Shown here one piece after another: positions 1 through 8,423 of a stretch of 62,353 nucleotides of DNA; position 1 is the first letter of the stretch, and each line of letters begins with the position of its first letter. Origin of the DNA: an uncultured bacterium (lineage in GTDB: Bacteria > Bacteroidota > Bacteroidia > Bacteroidales > Bacteroidaceae); NCBI GenBank assembly GCA_905216025.1, contig CAJMSE010000021.1, forward strand, positions 1 to 62,353, read 5' to 3'. The position numbers were made by a program, and so were the translations under genes. Under the pieces are notes generated by a model. The model worked only from the letters and a program-made list of their open reading frames with translations, did no database searches and was not told the origin of the DNA.

Positions 1-9
1 CTAAAGAGG

Positions 10-118
10 CGGGTGGGCAAGCTACTTACATCGCGCCGCTACAACCAACTACCTTTGCTACGTTCCCGTCCTGGAGGATTCGAAGGGAGCTGGCCGTGCA
101 AGACTTGCCCGTCTTTAA
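10..118 (-). ncRNA. ffs: Signal recognition particle RNA, small bacterial type
   Basis: Read on the minus strand this stretch carries the universally conserved SRP helix 8 pattern: CCAGG, then GGGAACGTAGCAAAGGTAG, the protein Ffh-binding tetraloop region. The ends GGGCAAG and CTTGCCC pair, and the adjoining CTTGCA/TGTAAG continue the stem, giving the long hairpin of a roughly 100-nt 4.5S-type RNA. The RNA would bind Ffh and target nascent membrane proteins to the translocon. Ends are estimated from the closing stem. A promoter sits immediately upstream at 126-133. Confidence 0.85.
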
Positions 119-125
119 GCGGATG

Positions 126-133
126 CAAAGGTA
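126..133 (-). promoter_or_regulatory. Bacteroidota -7 promoter element of SRP RNA
   Basis: The minus strand reads TACCTTTG, an exact match to the Bacteroidota TAnnTTTG -7 consensus. It lies 8 bp upstream of the estimated RNA 5' end, so it sets the transcription start at about 118-119. Confidence 0.7.
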
Positions 134-272
134 ACACTTTAATCGATAAACATCGGTTGCCGCGCCGTTCTTTTATATGTTTTTAACAAAATGTATGCCG
201 GCACCATCCAAATAGCTGGCGGCAGAAACGTTATTTATCTGTGGCGGACGGCATATTATGGATTTAATTTAG

Positions 273-280
273 TAATTTTG
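273..280 (+). promoter_or_regulatory. -7 promoter element of the DUF4199-ApbE operon
   Basis: TAATTTTG matches TAnnTTTG and lies 38 bp before the first start codon at 319. No other promoter-like element is seen until after the Crp/Fnr gene, so six genes are probably transcribed from here. Confidence 0.6.
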
Positions 281-318
281 CAGACTGATAGATACATTAT
301 TAGTATATAAAGAGAGAC

Positions 319-861
319 ATGAATCCAGCTGAATTCATACAGCTAAAGGCCTTCGCCCACATCGACGGGGCACTGATGGCCGCAATATGGACAGGCAGCT
401 TCGCATGCTACATCGCAGGCACGGCATCGCCGATGCTGATGATCTGCGGCATGGGAATGGCCGTCGGCTCACTCCTTTTCGCCCACACGAGGCTGCGCAA
501 CTTCCGCGACACGGCTCTCGAAGGAACGATATCGTTCGGCAGGGCATACGCCTACACCATGCTTATATTCTTCTACGCATCGATATTGTTTGCCATCGCG
601 CAGTTCATCTACTTCCAGTATATAGACAACGGATACATCGTCAGCAAGATGGCAGAGATGGTCAACATCCCACAGAACAGGCAGATGATAGAGGCATACG
701 GACTGGCAGAAAGCATGGACGAGAGCCTGAAGATGATGGCCGGCACGCGCGCGATAGACTATGCACTCAACTATCTGACGGTGAACATCACTATAGGCAT
801 CATCGCCGGACTGCCTATGGCGCTGCTGGCACGCACCGGCGGCAGGACAGAACAAAGATAA
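319..861 (+). CDS. DUF4199 family membrane protein
   Basis: A 180-residue integral membrane protein with four hydrophobic segments (about residues 15-35, 38-55, 75-100 and 150-172) and a polar loop between the third and fourth. Length and pattern fit the DUF4199 family, whose members are short Bacteroidota membrane proteins of unknown function. The family is very often encoded directly before a GtrB-like glycosyltransferase, as here (21-bp gap to the next gene). That suggests a shared role in lipid-linked sugar handling, but this is inference from context only. First gene of an apparent six-gene operon. Confidence 0.75.
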   Translation: MNPAEFIQLKAFAHIDGALMAAIWTGSFACYIAGTASPMLMICGMGMAVGSLLFAHTRLRNFRDTALEGTISFGRAYAYTMLIFFYASILFAIAQFIYFQYIDNGYIVSKMAEMVNIPQNRQMIEAYGLAESMDESLKMMAGTRAIDYALNYLTVNITIGIIAGLPMALLARTGGRTEQR

Positions 862-882
862 CAACAAACAAAAGATAATACA

Positions 883-1833
883 ATGGACATTTCAGTAGTA
901 ATCCCACTATATAACGAGGAGGAATCGCTGCCCGAGCTCTACGCATGGATTGAGCGGGTAATGAAGGAAAACGGATTCACGTTCGAGGTGATTTTCGTGA
1001 ACGACGGCTCGACAGACCGCTCATGGGACGTGATAACGGAACTCCGGCGGAAGTCGGAATACGTCAAGGGCATCAAGTTTCGCCGCAACTACGGCAAGAG
1101 TCCCGCGCTGTACTGCGGGTTCGAACAGGCACAGGGCGACGTGGTGATAACGATGGACGCGGACCTTCAGGACTCGCCCGACGAGATTCCCGAGCTGTAC
1201 AGGATGATAAAGGAAGACGGCTACGACCTCGTGTCGGGATATAAGCAGAAACGCTACGACCCGCTGTCGAAGACGATTCCGACAAAGCTCTTCAACGCCA
1301 CGGCAAGGAAAATCAGCGGGATAAAGAACTTGCACGACTTCAACTGCGGACTGAAAGCCTACCGCAAGGCCGTGGTGAAGAACATCGAGGTGTACGGAGA
1401 GATGCACCGCTACATACCCTACCTCGCCAAGAACGCCGGCTTCGACAAGATCGGCGAGAAGGTGGTACACCACCAGGCACGCAAATACGGCACGTCGAAG
1501 TTCGGCCTCAACAGGTTCTTCAACGGCTATCTCGACCTCATCACCCTGTGGTTCCTCGGCGGCTTCGGCCGCAAGCCGATGCACGTGTTCGGATTCCTCG
1601 GCTCGATAATGTTCATGATAGGCCTCATAGCGGCATTCATTATCGGTGCCGACAAGCTCTATGCACTGGCAAACGGCATCCCGCAGCGCCTCGTCACCAG
1701 CTCGCCCTACTTCTACATATCGCTCACGATGATGATAATAGGCACACAGCTGTTCCTCACCGGCTTCATCGGAGACCTCATCAGCCGCACGTCGAGCAAC
1801 AGGAACGACTACCAGATAGAAGAGACCGTATGA
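883..1833 (+). CDS. Family 2 glycosyltransferase, polyprenyl-phosphate sugar transferase type
   Basis: This 316-residue protein starts with a GT-A fold: VVIPLYNEEESLPEL at the N terminus, FVNDGSTDRSWD near residue 45 and the DADLQDSPDEIP metal-binding motif near residue 95. Two transmembrane helices follow in the C-terminal 90 residues. This is the layout of GtrB and bacterial DPM1-like enzymes, which move a sugar from a nucleotide donor to undecaprenyl phosphate at the cytoplasmic membrane. The actual sugar cannot be read from sequence. The stop overlaps the start of the next gene (ATGA), so the two are translationally coupled. Confidence 0.9.
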   Translation: MDISVVIPLYNEEESLPELYAWIERVMKENGFTFEVIFVNDGSTDRSWDVITELRRKSEYVKGIKFRRNYGKSPALYCGFEQAQGDVVITMDADLQDSPDEIPELYRMIKEDGYDLVSGYKQKRYDPLSKTIPTKLFNATARKISGIKNLHDFNCGLKAYRKAVVKNIEVYGEMHRYIPYLAKNAGFDKIGEKVVHHQARKYGTSKFGLNRFFNGYLDLITLWFLGGFGRKPMHVFGFLGSIMFMIGLIAAFIIGADKLYALANGIPQRLVTSSPYFYISLTMMIIGTQLFLTGFIGDLISRTSSNRNDYQIEETV

Positions 1834-2315
1834 CAAGGATGCTCCTCTACATATCCGTCATGGCACTCGCCGCCACGGCATGCTCGTCGATCGACTGCCC
1901 CGTGCAGAACTCGGTATACACCGTATACAGGGCATGCAAGAGCGACGGCACGGCCGACACGCTGAGAGACACCCTCACCGTGGCCACGACAAGGCGCGAC
2001 GGTACGGACAGCGTGCTGCTGAACAGGATGATAAACACCACGGAGTTCAGCCTGCCGATAAGCTACACCGCACCGGCGGACACGCTGCTCTTCTTCATGG
2101 AAGGCAAAACAGGCCACACGATCGACACCGTATGCGTCAGCAAGGAAAACACTCCGCACTTCGAATCGGTGGACTGCAACATATCATACTTCCACCACAT
2201 CACCGCCGTGACGCACACCGGGCACGCCATAGACTCCATCGCGATAAACAAACCATCAGTGAACTATGATGCTTCGACAGAACATTTCCACATATATTTC
2301 AAGGCTCGTCCTTAG
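1830..2315 (+). CDS. Putative lipoprotein, DUF6452-like
   Basis: A 161-residue exported protein. The N terminus MTRMLLYISVMALAATAC is a lipoprotein signal with a lipobox ending at Cys18, so the mature protein should be membrane-anchored. The rest is a small beta-rich domain containing a CPVQNSVYTVYRA segment, which resembles the Bacteroidales family DUF6452 (function unknown). I chose the ATG at 1830 because it overlaps the preceding stop codon and begins exactly at the signal peptide. The last 50 bp overlap the next gene, which is the usual partner of this family. Confidence 0.7.
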   Translation: MTRMLLYISVMALAATACSSIDCPVQNSVYTVYRACKSDGTADTLRDTLTVATTRRDGTDSVLLNRMINTTEFSLPISYTAPADTLLFFMEGKTGHTIDTVCVSKENTPHFESVDCNISYFHHITAVTHTGHAIDSIAINKPSVNYDASTEHFHIYFKARP

Positions 2316-2955
2316 CATTCTGCTGACAGCAGCGACGCCGGCGGCAACCGCACAGAACCGGATGTTCGTCATAGAGAAAGACTCCGTGCCGCTGTTCAAC
2401 GGACTGGCAGTGTCGTTCGACCTCGTCGGACCGGCCATGCAGGCGCTCGGCGACTACGGCGAGTATGAGGCAGCGCTGAGGATAAACCTGCACGACCAGT
2501 ACTTCCCGATATTCGAATTGGGCTACGGACAGGCCGAACGGGACGATGAGGTCACGGGAATATACTACAAGACGAAAGCCCCCTACTTCAGAATCGGATG
2601 TGACCTGAACCTGCTCAAGAACAAGCATGCGCCCAACCGGCTGTACGGCGGACTGCGCTATGCCTTCACGTCGTATAAGGTAGACATAGCCAGGCAGGGC
2701 ATGACAGACCCCACATGGCAGGAGGAGACGGGCTTCAGCGTCGTCGGAGACGCGTGCAACCAGCACTGGATAGAGGCCGTATTCGGCATAGACGCACAGA
2801 TATGGGGACCGTTGCACATGGGATGGACTTTCCGGTACAAGAGGCGTATCGCACACAAGGACAGTAGCATAGGCAGCACATGGTATGTGCCGGGATACGG
2901 CATATACGGCGATACGCGCCTCGGAGCAAACTTCAACGTAATAATAGACATCTGA
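2266..2955 (+). CDS. Outer-membrane beta-barrel-like protein, DUF6048-like
   Basis: A 229-residue protein with a cleavable signal peptide ending near ATAQ (residue 29). It is followed by alternating amphipathic strands rich in Tyr and Gly (ELGYGQAERDDE, LYGGLRYAFTSYK, HMGWTFRYKRRIA) and a C-terminal strand ending in hydrophobic residues. This is typical of small Bacteroidota outer-membrane barrels. The pairing with the preceding lipoprotein matches DUF6048/DUF6452 pairs I recall from other Bacteroidales. The start overlaps the upstream gene by 50 bp, which points to coupled translation. Function unknown. Confidence 0.65.
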   Translation: MMLRQNISTYISRLVLSILLTAATPAATAQNRMFVIEKDSVPLFNGLAVSFDLVGPAMQALGDYGEYEAALRINLHDQYFPIFELGYGQAERDDEVTGIYYKTKAPYFRIGCDLNLLKNKHAPNRLYGGLRYAFTSYKVDIARQGMTDPTWQEETGFSVVGDACNQHWIEAVFGIDAQIWGPLHMGWTFRYKRRIAHKDSSIGSTWYVPGYGIYGDTRLGANFNVIIDI

Positions 2956-2970
2956 CAAAACCGGTAAACT

Positions 2971-4020
2971 ATGGAAAAGACAGGCAAAGACAACCGCAAA
3001 CAGCTTATCTGGCAAGTGCCGTTCCTCACATTCCTGATAGTCGGCACCATACTGATCATCAAGAAGCAGGACGACACTCCGTTCCAGAACGACCGCGGAT
3101 TCATATTCGGAACGACATACAGCATCACATACCGGTGCGACTCAAGCCTGAAGAAAAGCATCGAGCAGGAACTCAAGAACGTGGACAATGCCCTGTCGCC
3201 GTTCAACGAGAGTTCGATGATATCGCAGGTAAACCGCGGTGAAAGTCCGGACGTCACAGGCAGCATGCTCGAGGAGGTATTCACCCTCGCCGAGCGGATA
3301 TCGGACGATACCGACGGCGCGTTCGACATAACGGTGGCTCCACTGGTCAACGCATGGGGCTTCGGATTCAAGAGTTCGGCCATGCCGACGAGGCAACAGG
3401 TAGACAGCATGCTGCAATTCACCGGCTACAAGAAAGTCAGACTGACGAAGGAGCGCGGGACAACGGTCGTCAGCAAGGCCGACAAGCGCATAATGATAAG
3501 CGGCAGCGCCATAGCCAAGGGCTACGGATGCGACCGCGTGGCGAGGCTGCTGCAGAAGCGGGGCATCAGTGATTTCATGGTCGAGATAGGCGGCGAGGTG
3601 GTCACCGGAGGCACAAACAGCAGGCAACAGCCATGGAAGATTGGCGTGATAAAACCTGCTGAAGACTCGCTGAGCACTGACAGCGAGTTGAACACGGTCA
3701 TCAACATCACGGACAAGGCCATGGCGACAAGCGGCAACTACCGTAACTTCTACTACAAGAACGGCAAGAAATACGCACACACCATCGACCCGCGCACCGG
3801 CTATCCCGTGCAGCACAACATTCTGTCGTCGACGGTGATAGCCAAAGACTGCGCCACGGCAGATGCCTATGCCACGGCGTTCATGGTCATGGGACTCGAC
3901 GAGGCAAGGAAGGTGCTGGCACGCCACGACGGCATGATGGCCTACTTCATCTATACGGATGCCGACGGGAAAAATGCCGTGTGGTATTCACCGGGACTGA
4001 AAGACATGATACGGAAATAA
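2971..4020 (+). CDS. apbE: FAD:protein FMN transferase
   Basis: This 349-residue ApbE-family protein moves FMN from FAD to a Thr in acceptor proteins such as RNF/NQR subunits, outside the cytoplasmic membrane with Mg2+. A membrane anchor lies at residues 10-28. The GFGFKSSAMPTRQQ region, the AKGYGCDRVA motif, the glycine-rich IGGEVVTGG and the HTIDPRTGYPV motif near residue 270 are family hallmarks. TADAYATAFMVMG near residue 298 is the conserved C-terminal helix. Length is normal. It sits 15 bp behind the barrel gene, in the same operon. Confidence 0.93.
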   Translation: MEKTGKDNRKQLIWQVPFLTFLIVGTILIIKKQDDTPFQNDRGFIFGTTYSITYRCDSSLKKSIEQELKNVDNALSPFNESSMISQVNRGESPDVTGSMLEEVFTLAERISDDTDGAFDITVAPLVNAWGFGFKSSAMPTRQQVDSMLQFTGYKKVRLTKERGTTVVSKADKRIMISGSAIAKGYGCDRVARLLQKRGISDFMVEIGGEVVTGGTNSRQQPWKIGVIKPAEDSLSTDSELNTVINITDKAMATSGNYRNFYYKNGKKYAHTIDPRTGYPVQHNILSSTVIAKDCATADAYATAFMVMGLDEARKVLARHDGMMAYFIYTDADGKNAVWYSPGLKDMIRK

Positions 4021-4056
4021 GGACGGTTACCGGCCGGCAACATAAGACACAAGAAA

Positions 4057-4740
4057 ATGGCCACGATCCAACTATATGACAAACTGCTGCAGTTCCAGCT
4101 CTTTCAGGGAATGGGACGAGGAGAGCTGATGCAAGTAGTGTCAAAGACAAAGTTCGACTTCATAAAGGTTTCTGCAGGGAAACGCATCGTAAAGGAAGGA
4201 GACAGGTGCGACCGGATGCTGCTGCTCATGAACGGGACGGTACGCACCGAGACAACGGCCGACGACAACAGCTACACCGTATGCGAAGAACACACAGCAC
4301 CATATATCTTCGCCCCTGAGAGCCTCTTCGGCCTGTCACAAAGATATATGTCGGCCTACTACGCAGAGACAGACACAAGTATCATCGCCATCGACAAGCA
4401 TGAGATTGCCACCCTCTCCGACTCCCTGACGATATTCCGCATCAACATGCTGAACATGCTCACCACCCAGACGCAACGGCTCCTCAACCGCCCGTGGAAC
4501 CGCTGTCCGCGCACCCTGCAGGAACGCATCACCCGATTCTTCACCGCCCGCTGCACCCGCCCTGCCGGTCGCAAAGTATTCAAGATACGCATGACACAGC
4601 TCGCAACCGAACTGAACGACAGCCGCATAAACATCTCAATAGCCCTTAACGGCATGCAGGCCGACGGACTGATAAAGCTGAACCGCGGAACAATCACCAT
4701 CCCGAAACTCGAAAAGGTCATCGGGGCAATGAACGGATAA
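4057..4740 (+). CDS. Crp/Fnr family transcriptional regulator
   Basis: A 227-residue cytoplasmic regulator: an N-terminal cyclic-nucleotide-binding-like beta roll (about residues 10-120, with VKEGDRCDRMLLLMNGTVR), a dimerisation helix and a C-terminal winged helix (residues 150-220, recognition region ELNDSRINISIALNGMQADGLIK). There are no Cys clusters of the FNR iron-sulphur type, so the effector is unknown. It lies 36 bp after apbE and is probably the last gene of that operon. Its targets cannot be inferred. Confidence 0.88.
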   Translation: MATIQLYDKLLQFQLFQGMGRGELMQVVSKTKFDFIKVSAGKRIVKEGDRCDRMLLLMNGTVRTETTADDNSYTVCEEHTAPYIFAPESLFGLSQRYMSAYYAETDTSIIAIDKHEIATLSDSLTIFRINMLNMLTTQTQRLLNRPWNRCPRTLQERITRFFTARCTRPAGRKVFKIRMTQLATELNDSRINISIALNGMQADGLIKLNRGTITIPKLEKVIGAMNG

Positions 4741-4976
4741 CAAGACTGTCATATCCACTTCCCATCTTGTCTAACCAATAGGCACTCACTCTCAGCGTGT
4801 TTTATATCAATGTAAAGGATATCTTTGCGTGATTTCAATCATTCAAATAACCATCTATTACAAACGCCACAGATAAACAAAAAACGTGCCTTTAGTATTA
4901 TTTTCACATAAAAGCTTGGTTTTATAAGATATATTTTACAACTTTGCACCGATATTATAAATCATAATTTATAATT

Positions 4977-6257
4977 ATGGGCATCTCAAAAGATATTATA
5001 AGACGATGTATGCGTGATAAACGCGATGAAATAGAGTCAGCGAACATCATATCCCGTCCGTTCTTTTTTGAAGAGAACGGCAATTATGTCATGGTCGGAG
5101 TAAGGCATGTCGGCAAGTCATATATGCTTTATCAGCGTGTCCGTCAACTACTTTCGCAAGGACATGGCTGGGATGAAATCTTGTTTGTTGATTTCGACGA
5201 TGAGCGTCTGGCTGAGGCTACGACCTCCGATCTCGATTTATTCATTGAGACACATCTTGAGACATACGGCAAGCGTCCTTACGTTTTTCTTGATGAAATA
5301 CAGAACATACCGGCATGGGATAAATTCATCCGCCGCCTCGCAAACGAGAAATACCACATATATGTCACAGGCAGCAATGCAAAGATGCTGAGTACAGACG
5401 TTGCCACGACATTAGGAGGGAGATTCTTCATTGTCAACGTATATCCGTTCTCATTTAATGAATTCCTTACAGCCAATGATGTCACGCTTGACAAAGAATG
5501 GGAATACTCCACGACACAGCGTAGTAAAGTGTTACGCCTTTTCAATGAGTATTTTACCTTTGGAGGTTTACCGGAAATAAAGTATTTCGCACAAAAGCGT
5601 GCCATGCTTTCAAGTCTCTATCAGAAGATATATCTCGGAGATATATGCAGCCGCAACAATATACGCAGTTCAAAGGCGCTCAACATTCTTATTAAGAAAC
5701 TTGCAGAAAGCGTCAAGCAGCCTATATCCTATAACCGCATCCGTAACATCATTGTCTCCACTGGATGTCAGATTACCCTTCCTACCGTAATTGACTATAT
5801 AAGTCATGCAGAAGAAAGCTGGCTAATCATACCAATGGAAAATGAACTTGGCAAACTGACAGAAAAGGAAGCCAGCAAGAAATACTATTTCATTGACAAT
5901 GGAATTCTAAATCTATTCCTTATCGACGACAAGACGTCTCTACTTGAAAACCTTGTTGCCATACACCTATGCCGCAGTTACGGTAAAGAGAATGTATTTT
6001 ATTACAATGCCGGAAAGGAAATTGATTTTGTGGTCAGCGAATCTCACATTGCCATTCAAGTAAGTTACAGCATAAAAGACGAGCAGACCTGTGCCCGCGA
6101 AGTAACTCCATTAATCAAGTTTGCACAGACACATCCAGACTGGATGCTACTGATTGTAACATACGAAGAAGAAGCAACCTTGCATACAGATGGAGCTGCA
6201 ATCCATGTTGTCCCAGCCTATAAATGGATGCTGGCAGATAAAATCCCCATGCAATAA
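4977..6257 (+). CDS. AAA ATPase with DUF4143/nuclease-like C-terminal domain
   Basis: This 426-residue protein has an AAA_14-type ATPase core: Walker A MVGVRHVGKSYML near residue 40, a VDFDDERL strand, and Walker B YVFLDEIQNIPAWD near residue 100, followed by sensor TGSNAKML. The C-terminal half matches DUF4143, ending in a PD-(D/E)XK-like segment with FYYNAGKEIDFVVS. Such ATPases are abundant accessory genes in Bacteroidales and have no settled role. Base composition is visibly A+T-richer than the operon upstream, which suggests horizontal gain. It stands alone and is closed by a strong hairpin at 6277-6327. Confidence 0.85.
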   Translation: MGISKDIIRRCMRDKRDEIESANIISRPFFFEENGNYVMVGVRHVGKSYMLYQRVRQLLSQGHGWDEILFVDFDDERLAEATTSDLDLFIETHLETYGKRPYVFLDEIQNIPAWDKFIRRLANEKYHIYVTGSNAKMLSTDVATTLGGRFFIVNVYPFSFNEFLTANDVTLDKEWEYSTTQRSKVLRLFNEYFTFGGLPEIKYFAQKRAMLSSLYQKIYLGDICSRNNIRSSKALNILIKKLAESVKQPISYNRIRNIIVSTGCQITLPTVIDYISHAEESWLIIPMENELGKLTEKEASKKYYFIDNGILNLFLIDDKTSLLENLVAIHLCRSYGKENVFYYNAGKEIDFVVSESHIAIQVSYSIKDEQTCAREVTPLIKFAQTHPDWMLLIVTYEEEATLHTDGAAIHVVPAYKWMLADKIPMQ

Positions 6258-6276
6258 AAGTTGCGAACATTCAATA

Positions 6277-6327
6277 AAAATAGAAACGCTTTGCAATCTG
6301 AATCGTATTGCAAAGCGTTTCTATTTT
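6277..6327. terminator. Bidirectional intrinsic terminator
   Basis: A perfect 21-bp inverted repeat (arms 6277-6297 and 6307-6327, 9-nt loop) starts with AAAATAGAAACG and ends with CGTTTCTATTTT. A-rich and T-rich ends make it usable from both sides. It lies between the converging ATPase gene and the last gene of the polysaccharide locus. Confidence 0.85.
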
Positions 6328-6380
6328 CAAAAAGCGAGTGGTATTTTTCAATAGTTTGCCACTAACAACAAGCTACCAAT

Positions 6381-7547
6381 TCAAACACTCTGCTTATGCC
6401 TAATACGCCACAACCTTTGATATGTATTAAAATACAAACAGGACATGCTCTCTTCCGGAAAATATCTCAATAACCGTGCACTACGCTTAAGTTTCAAATA
6501 AAACCAACCTAAAGAAGATTGCTTTAAAGAATGATTTGTGCGTGAATCGTAATTTCCAAAATTTCCGGCTTTCATTATTTCATCAAGTACAAACCGGCCA
6601 ATATCCTTATTCTGAGGCACAATCATTTCATCTTCCGACAGTCCAAATACTTCATGCAATACAAACATCATTGCACGTGCCATACTATAAAGGCCCAAAT
6701 TACGAAGCGCGGATAAAGTCTTGGTCTCCATATTCTTCTTAACACCAGCTTCTGCAGCCAATTGTTCACGATTATACGATAAAACCACATAATAATAATC
6801 CATGACTTGACGTAAACCAATACCATCCTCAAACAGATGCCGATAAATATGGGTAAGGATAAATATGATATTAAAAGATACGGAAGGGACGTATGAGTTT
6901 ATATCCTCATATCTAACCAAATCTTTCCTGTTCTCACAAAACCAATGCTGTAAACGATTATTTCTAAGAGGTGAATACATATAAGCCGGACGGTAATGCA
7001 ATTCAACCGAAAGGCCATCCTCTGTCGGCATTTCTACATGATGATATCTCACCTCTAATGAATAATCTTTTCCACTCCCCTTGTTGCCGTCTGCATATCT
7101 GACTATCGAATGAACATAATCACTCCATGATTTCACACTTTTATTTTTAGGCCATACCCACAAATCTATATCACCACACTGTCTGAATTGCGAAACCGGA
7201 TACAGCCTTGCAATCCCCTGCCCTTTCAATACACATGAATCAAAACCAGCCTTATCTAATTCCATAGTCAGTTCTGAACATCGATTGTCCAATATTCTGT
7301 TCCATTGTATCACCTTTCCTACCATAAATCCCCATTTTACAAGCAATTCACGTGGAGGCCGACATGACACAGACATACGCTCTACCGCCGTAGAACAAAC
7401 ACCGACAAGAGCATGTTCACGCACTATACGAAACAATTGATACCATTCTTCTATCTCTGGCTCTCGCGTCATTATTCCTATACGCCCCACAGATATCTTC
7501 AATAATTCGAAAAAAAGCAATTGTATATCTCTTTGACGGTTATCCAT
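6381..7547 (-). CDS. Nucleotidyltransferase-fold family protein (NTP_transf_5-like)
   Basis: About 388 residues. The region with LKGQGIARLYPVSQFRQCGDIDLWVWPKNK carries the G-(D/I)-D-(L)-W pattern of the nucleotidyltransferase fold (PF14907-type, uncharacterised), followed by YHHVEMPTEDGLSVELHYRP. Family members occur in polysaccharide and peptide-modification loci, but no reaction is established. It is the last gene of the locus. Upstream in-frame starts exist at 7556 and 7601. I prefer 7547 (MDNRQRDIQLLF) because the family N terminus begins near here and the longer versions run through an opposing promoter. Start confidence is low. Confidence 0.7.
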   Translation of the reverse strand: MDNRQRDIQLLFFELLKISVGRIGIMTREPEIEEWYQLFRIVREHALVGVCSTAVERMSVSCRPPRELLVKWGFMVGKVIQWNRILDNRCSELTMELDKAGFDSCVLKGQGIARLYPVSQFRQCGDIDLWVWPKNKSVKSWSDYVHSIVRYADGNKGSGKDYSLEVRYHHVEMPTEDGLSVELHYRPAYMYSPLRNNRLQHWFCENRKDLVRYEDINSYVPSVSFNIIFILTHIYRHLFEDGIGLRQVMDYYYVVLSYNREQLAAEAGVKKNMETKTLSALRNLGLYSMARAMMFVLHEVFGLSEDEMIVPQNKDIGRFVLDEIMKAGNFGNYDSRTNHSLKQSSLGWFYLKLKRSARLLRYFPEESMSCLYFNTYQRLWRIRHKQSV

Positions 7548-7567
7548 GCAATTCATTATATTTTTTG

Positions 7568-7575
7568 TAACTTTG
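7568..7575 (+). promoter_or_regulatory. -7 promoter element facing against the polysaccharide operon
   Basis: TAACTTTG, an exact TAnnTTTG match on the plus strand, with only 8 nt to the ATG at 7584. It would drive a transcript antisense to the end of the TagA-like gene and starts inside the 5' region of the nucleotidyltransferase-like gene. Confidence 0.55.
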
Positions 7576-7583
7576 CAATTAGT

Positions 7584-7718
7584 ATGTTCAAACAGATTCA
7601 AACAGCATTAGGCCGCATCATACCAGCTGCAATTCTAATCCTGTTGATACCGGTTTCTATTATTATCGGTATCATTGATTGTTGCTGGCTGTTTTTCAAA
7701 AGATTCTATCATAAATGA
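7584..7718 (+). CDS. Possible 44-residue single-pass membrane peptide
   Basis: MFKQIQTALGR, then a hydrophobic span of about 20 residues rich in Ile/Leu (residues 12-34), then a basic tail FFKRFYHK. It is preceded by a consensus -7 element at a spacing that would make the mRNA nearly leaderless. It overlaps the 3' end of the TagA-like gene by 23 bp on the opposite strand. The size and pattern recall small membrane proteins and type I toxins, but no family is recognised. It could equally be chance coding in a short antisense transcript. Confidence 0.35.
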   Translation: MFKQIQTALGRIIPAAILILLIPVSIIIGIIDCCWLFFKRFYHK

Positions 7719-8406
7719 ATTTTGCAGGAAATAGCACTGCAGCTCTAACATAACGGCTACGTGTATGCTTCTCTCTGACCATCCTATATACAAAACGTAG
7801 ATTCATACGATTTATCCATGCCGGATAATAGTTTATCTCTCCACGTGCCACTTGGTGGATGAATCCGCCACATGTAAATCCAATTCCATGATAGCCAGCT
7901 TTCTTTACATTTACCAGAAATTCCTCTTGACGTATCATCCCCATACCGACTATAAGATAATCAGGCTGTAGTCTACAAATACGTGCTATCTCATCATCTA
8001 TTTCTTTATCGGAAGAGAAATATCCATCCCTAAACCTAATTATATTCATTCCCATATTCTTACTACGGAAAATATCAACAGCATGCTCTACATCCTCATG
8101 TCGTGAGGCAACGATATAAATCGTTTTTCTTTGCTTTGATGCATAATCAAACAATAAAGGAGCTATACTTGTCATATCAAAACTCCTTCGCGTCACATTA
8201 ATGCCATAAAAAAGTTTTATAGCAGATGCTAAAAGAGAACCGTCAGCCCAAATGCCATCAAATTCTTCAAACAAGTCACTATGACTTCTGGCATCAAGAT
8301 ATGAGACCGGATTAAGAAATGTATATATTCTTCCTTTCGTGGTTAACACTGCATCCAGATTTTCCTTCTCCGTCAACAGTATTTTCGATATCAATATAGA
8401 AGACAT
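7696..8406 (-). CDS. WecG/TagA/CpsF family glycosyltransferase
   Basis: This 236-residue GT26 enzyme has family signatures IWADGSLLASAIKLFYG near residue 50, DYLIVGMGMIRQEEFLV near residue 150 and GFTCGGFIHQVARGEINYYPAW near residue 175. The family adds a second sugar (N-acetylmannosaminuronic acid, ManNAc or glucose in known cases) to an undecaprenyl-pyrophosphate-linked first sugar on the cytoplasmic face. There is no initiating phosphoglycosyl transferase in this locus, so the first sugar is presumably supplied by an enzyme encoded elsewhere. It lies 17 bp downstream of the Wzy-like gene in the same operon. Confidence 0.9.
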   Translation of the reverse strand: MSSILISKILLTEKENLDAVLTTKGRIYTFLNPVSYLDARSHSDLFEEFDGIWADGSLLASAIKLFYGINVTRRSFDMTSIAPLLFDYASKQRKTIYIVASRHEDVEHAVDIFRSKNMGMNIIRFRDGYFSSDKEIDDEIARICRLQPDYLIVGMGMIRQEEFLVNVKKAGYHGIGFTCGGFIHQVARGEINYYPAWINRMNLRFVYRMVREKHTRSRYVRAAVLFPAKFIYDRIF

Positions 8407-8423
8407 CTGTTTATAAAATAAAG

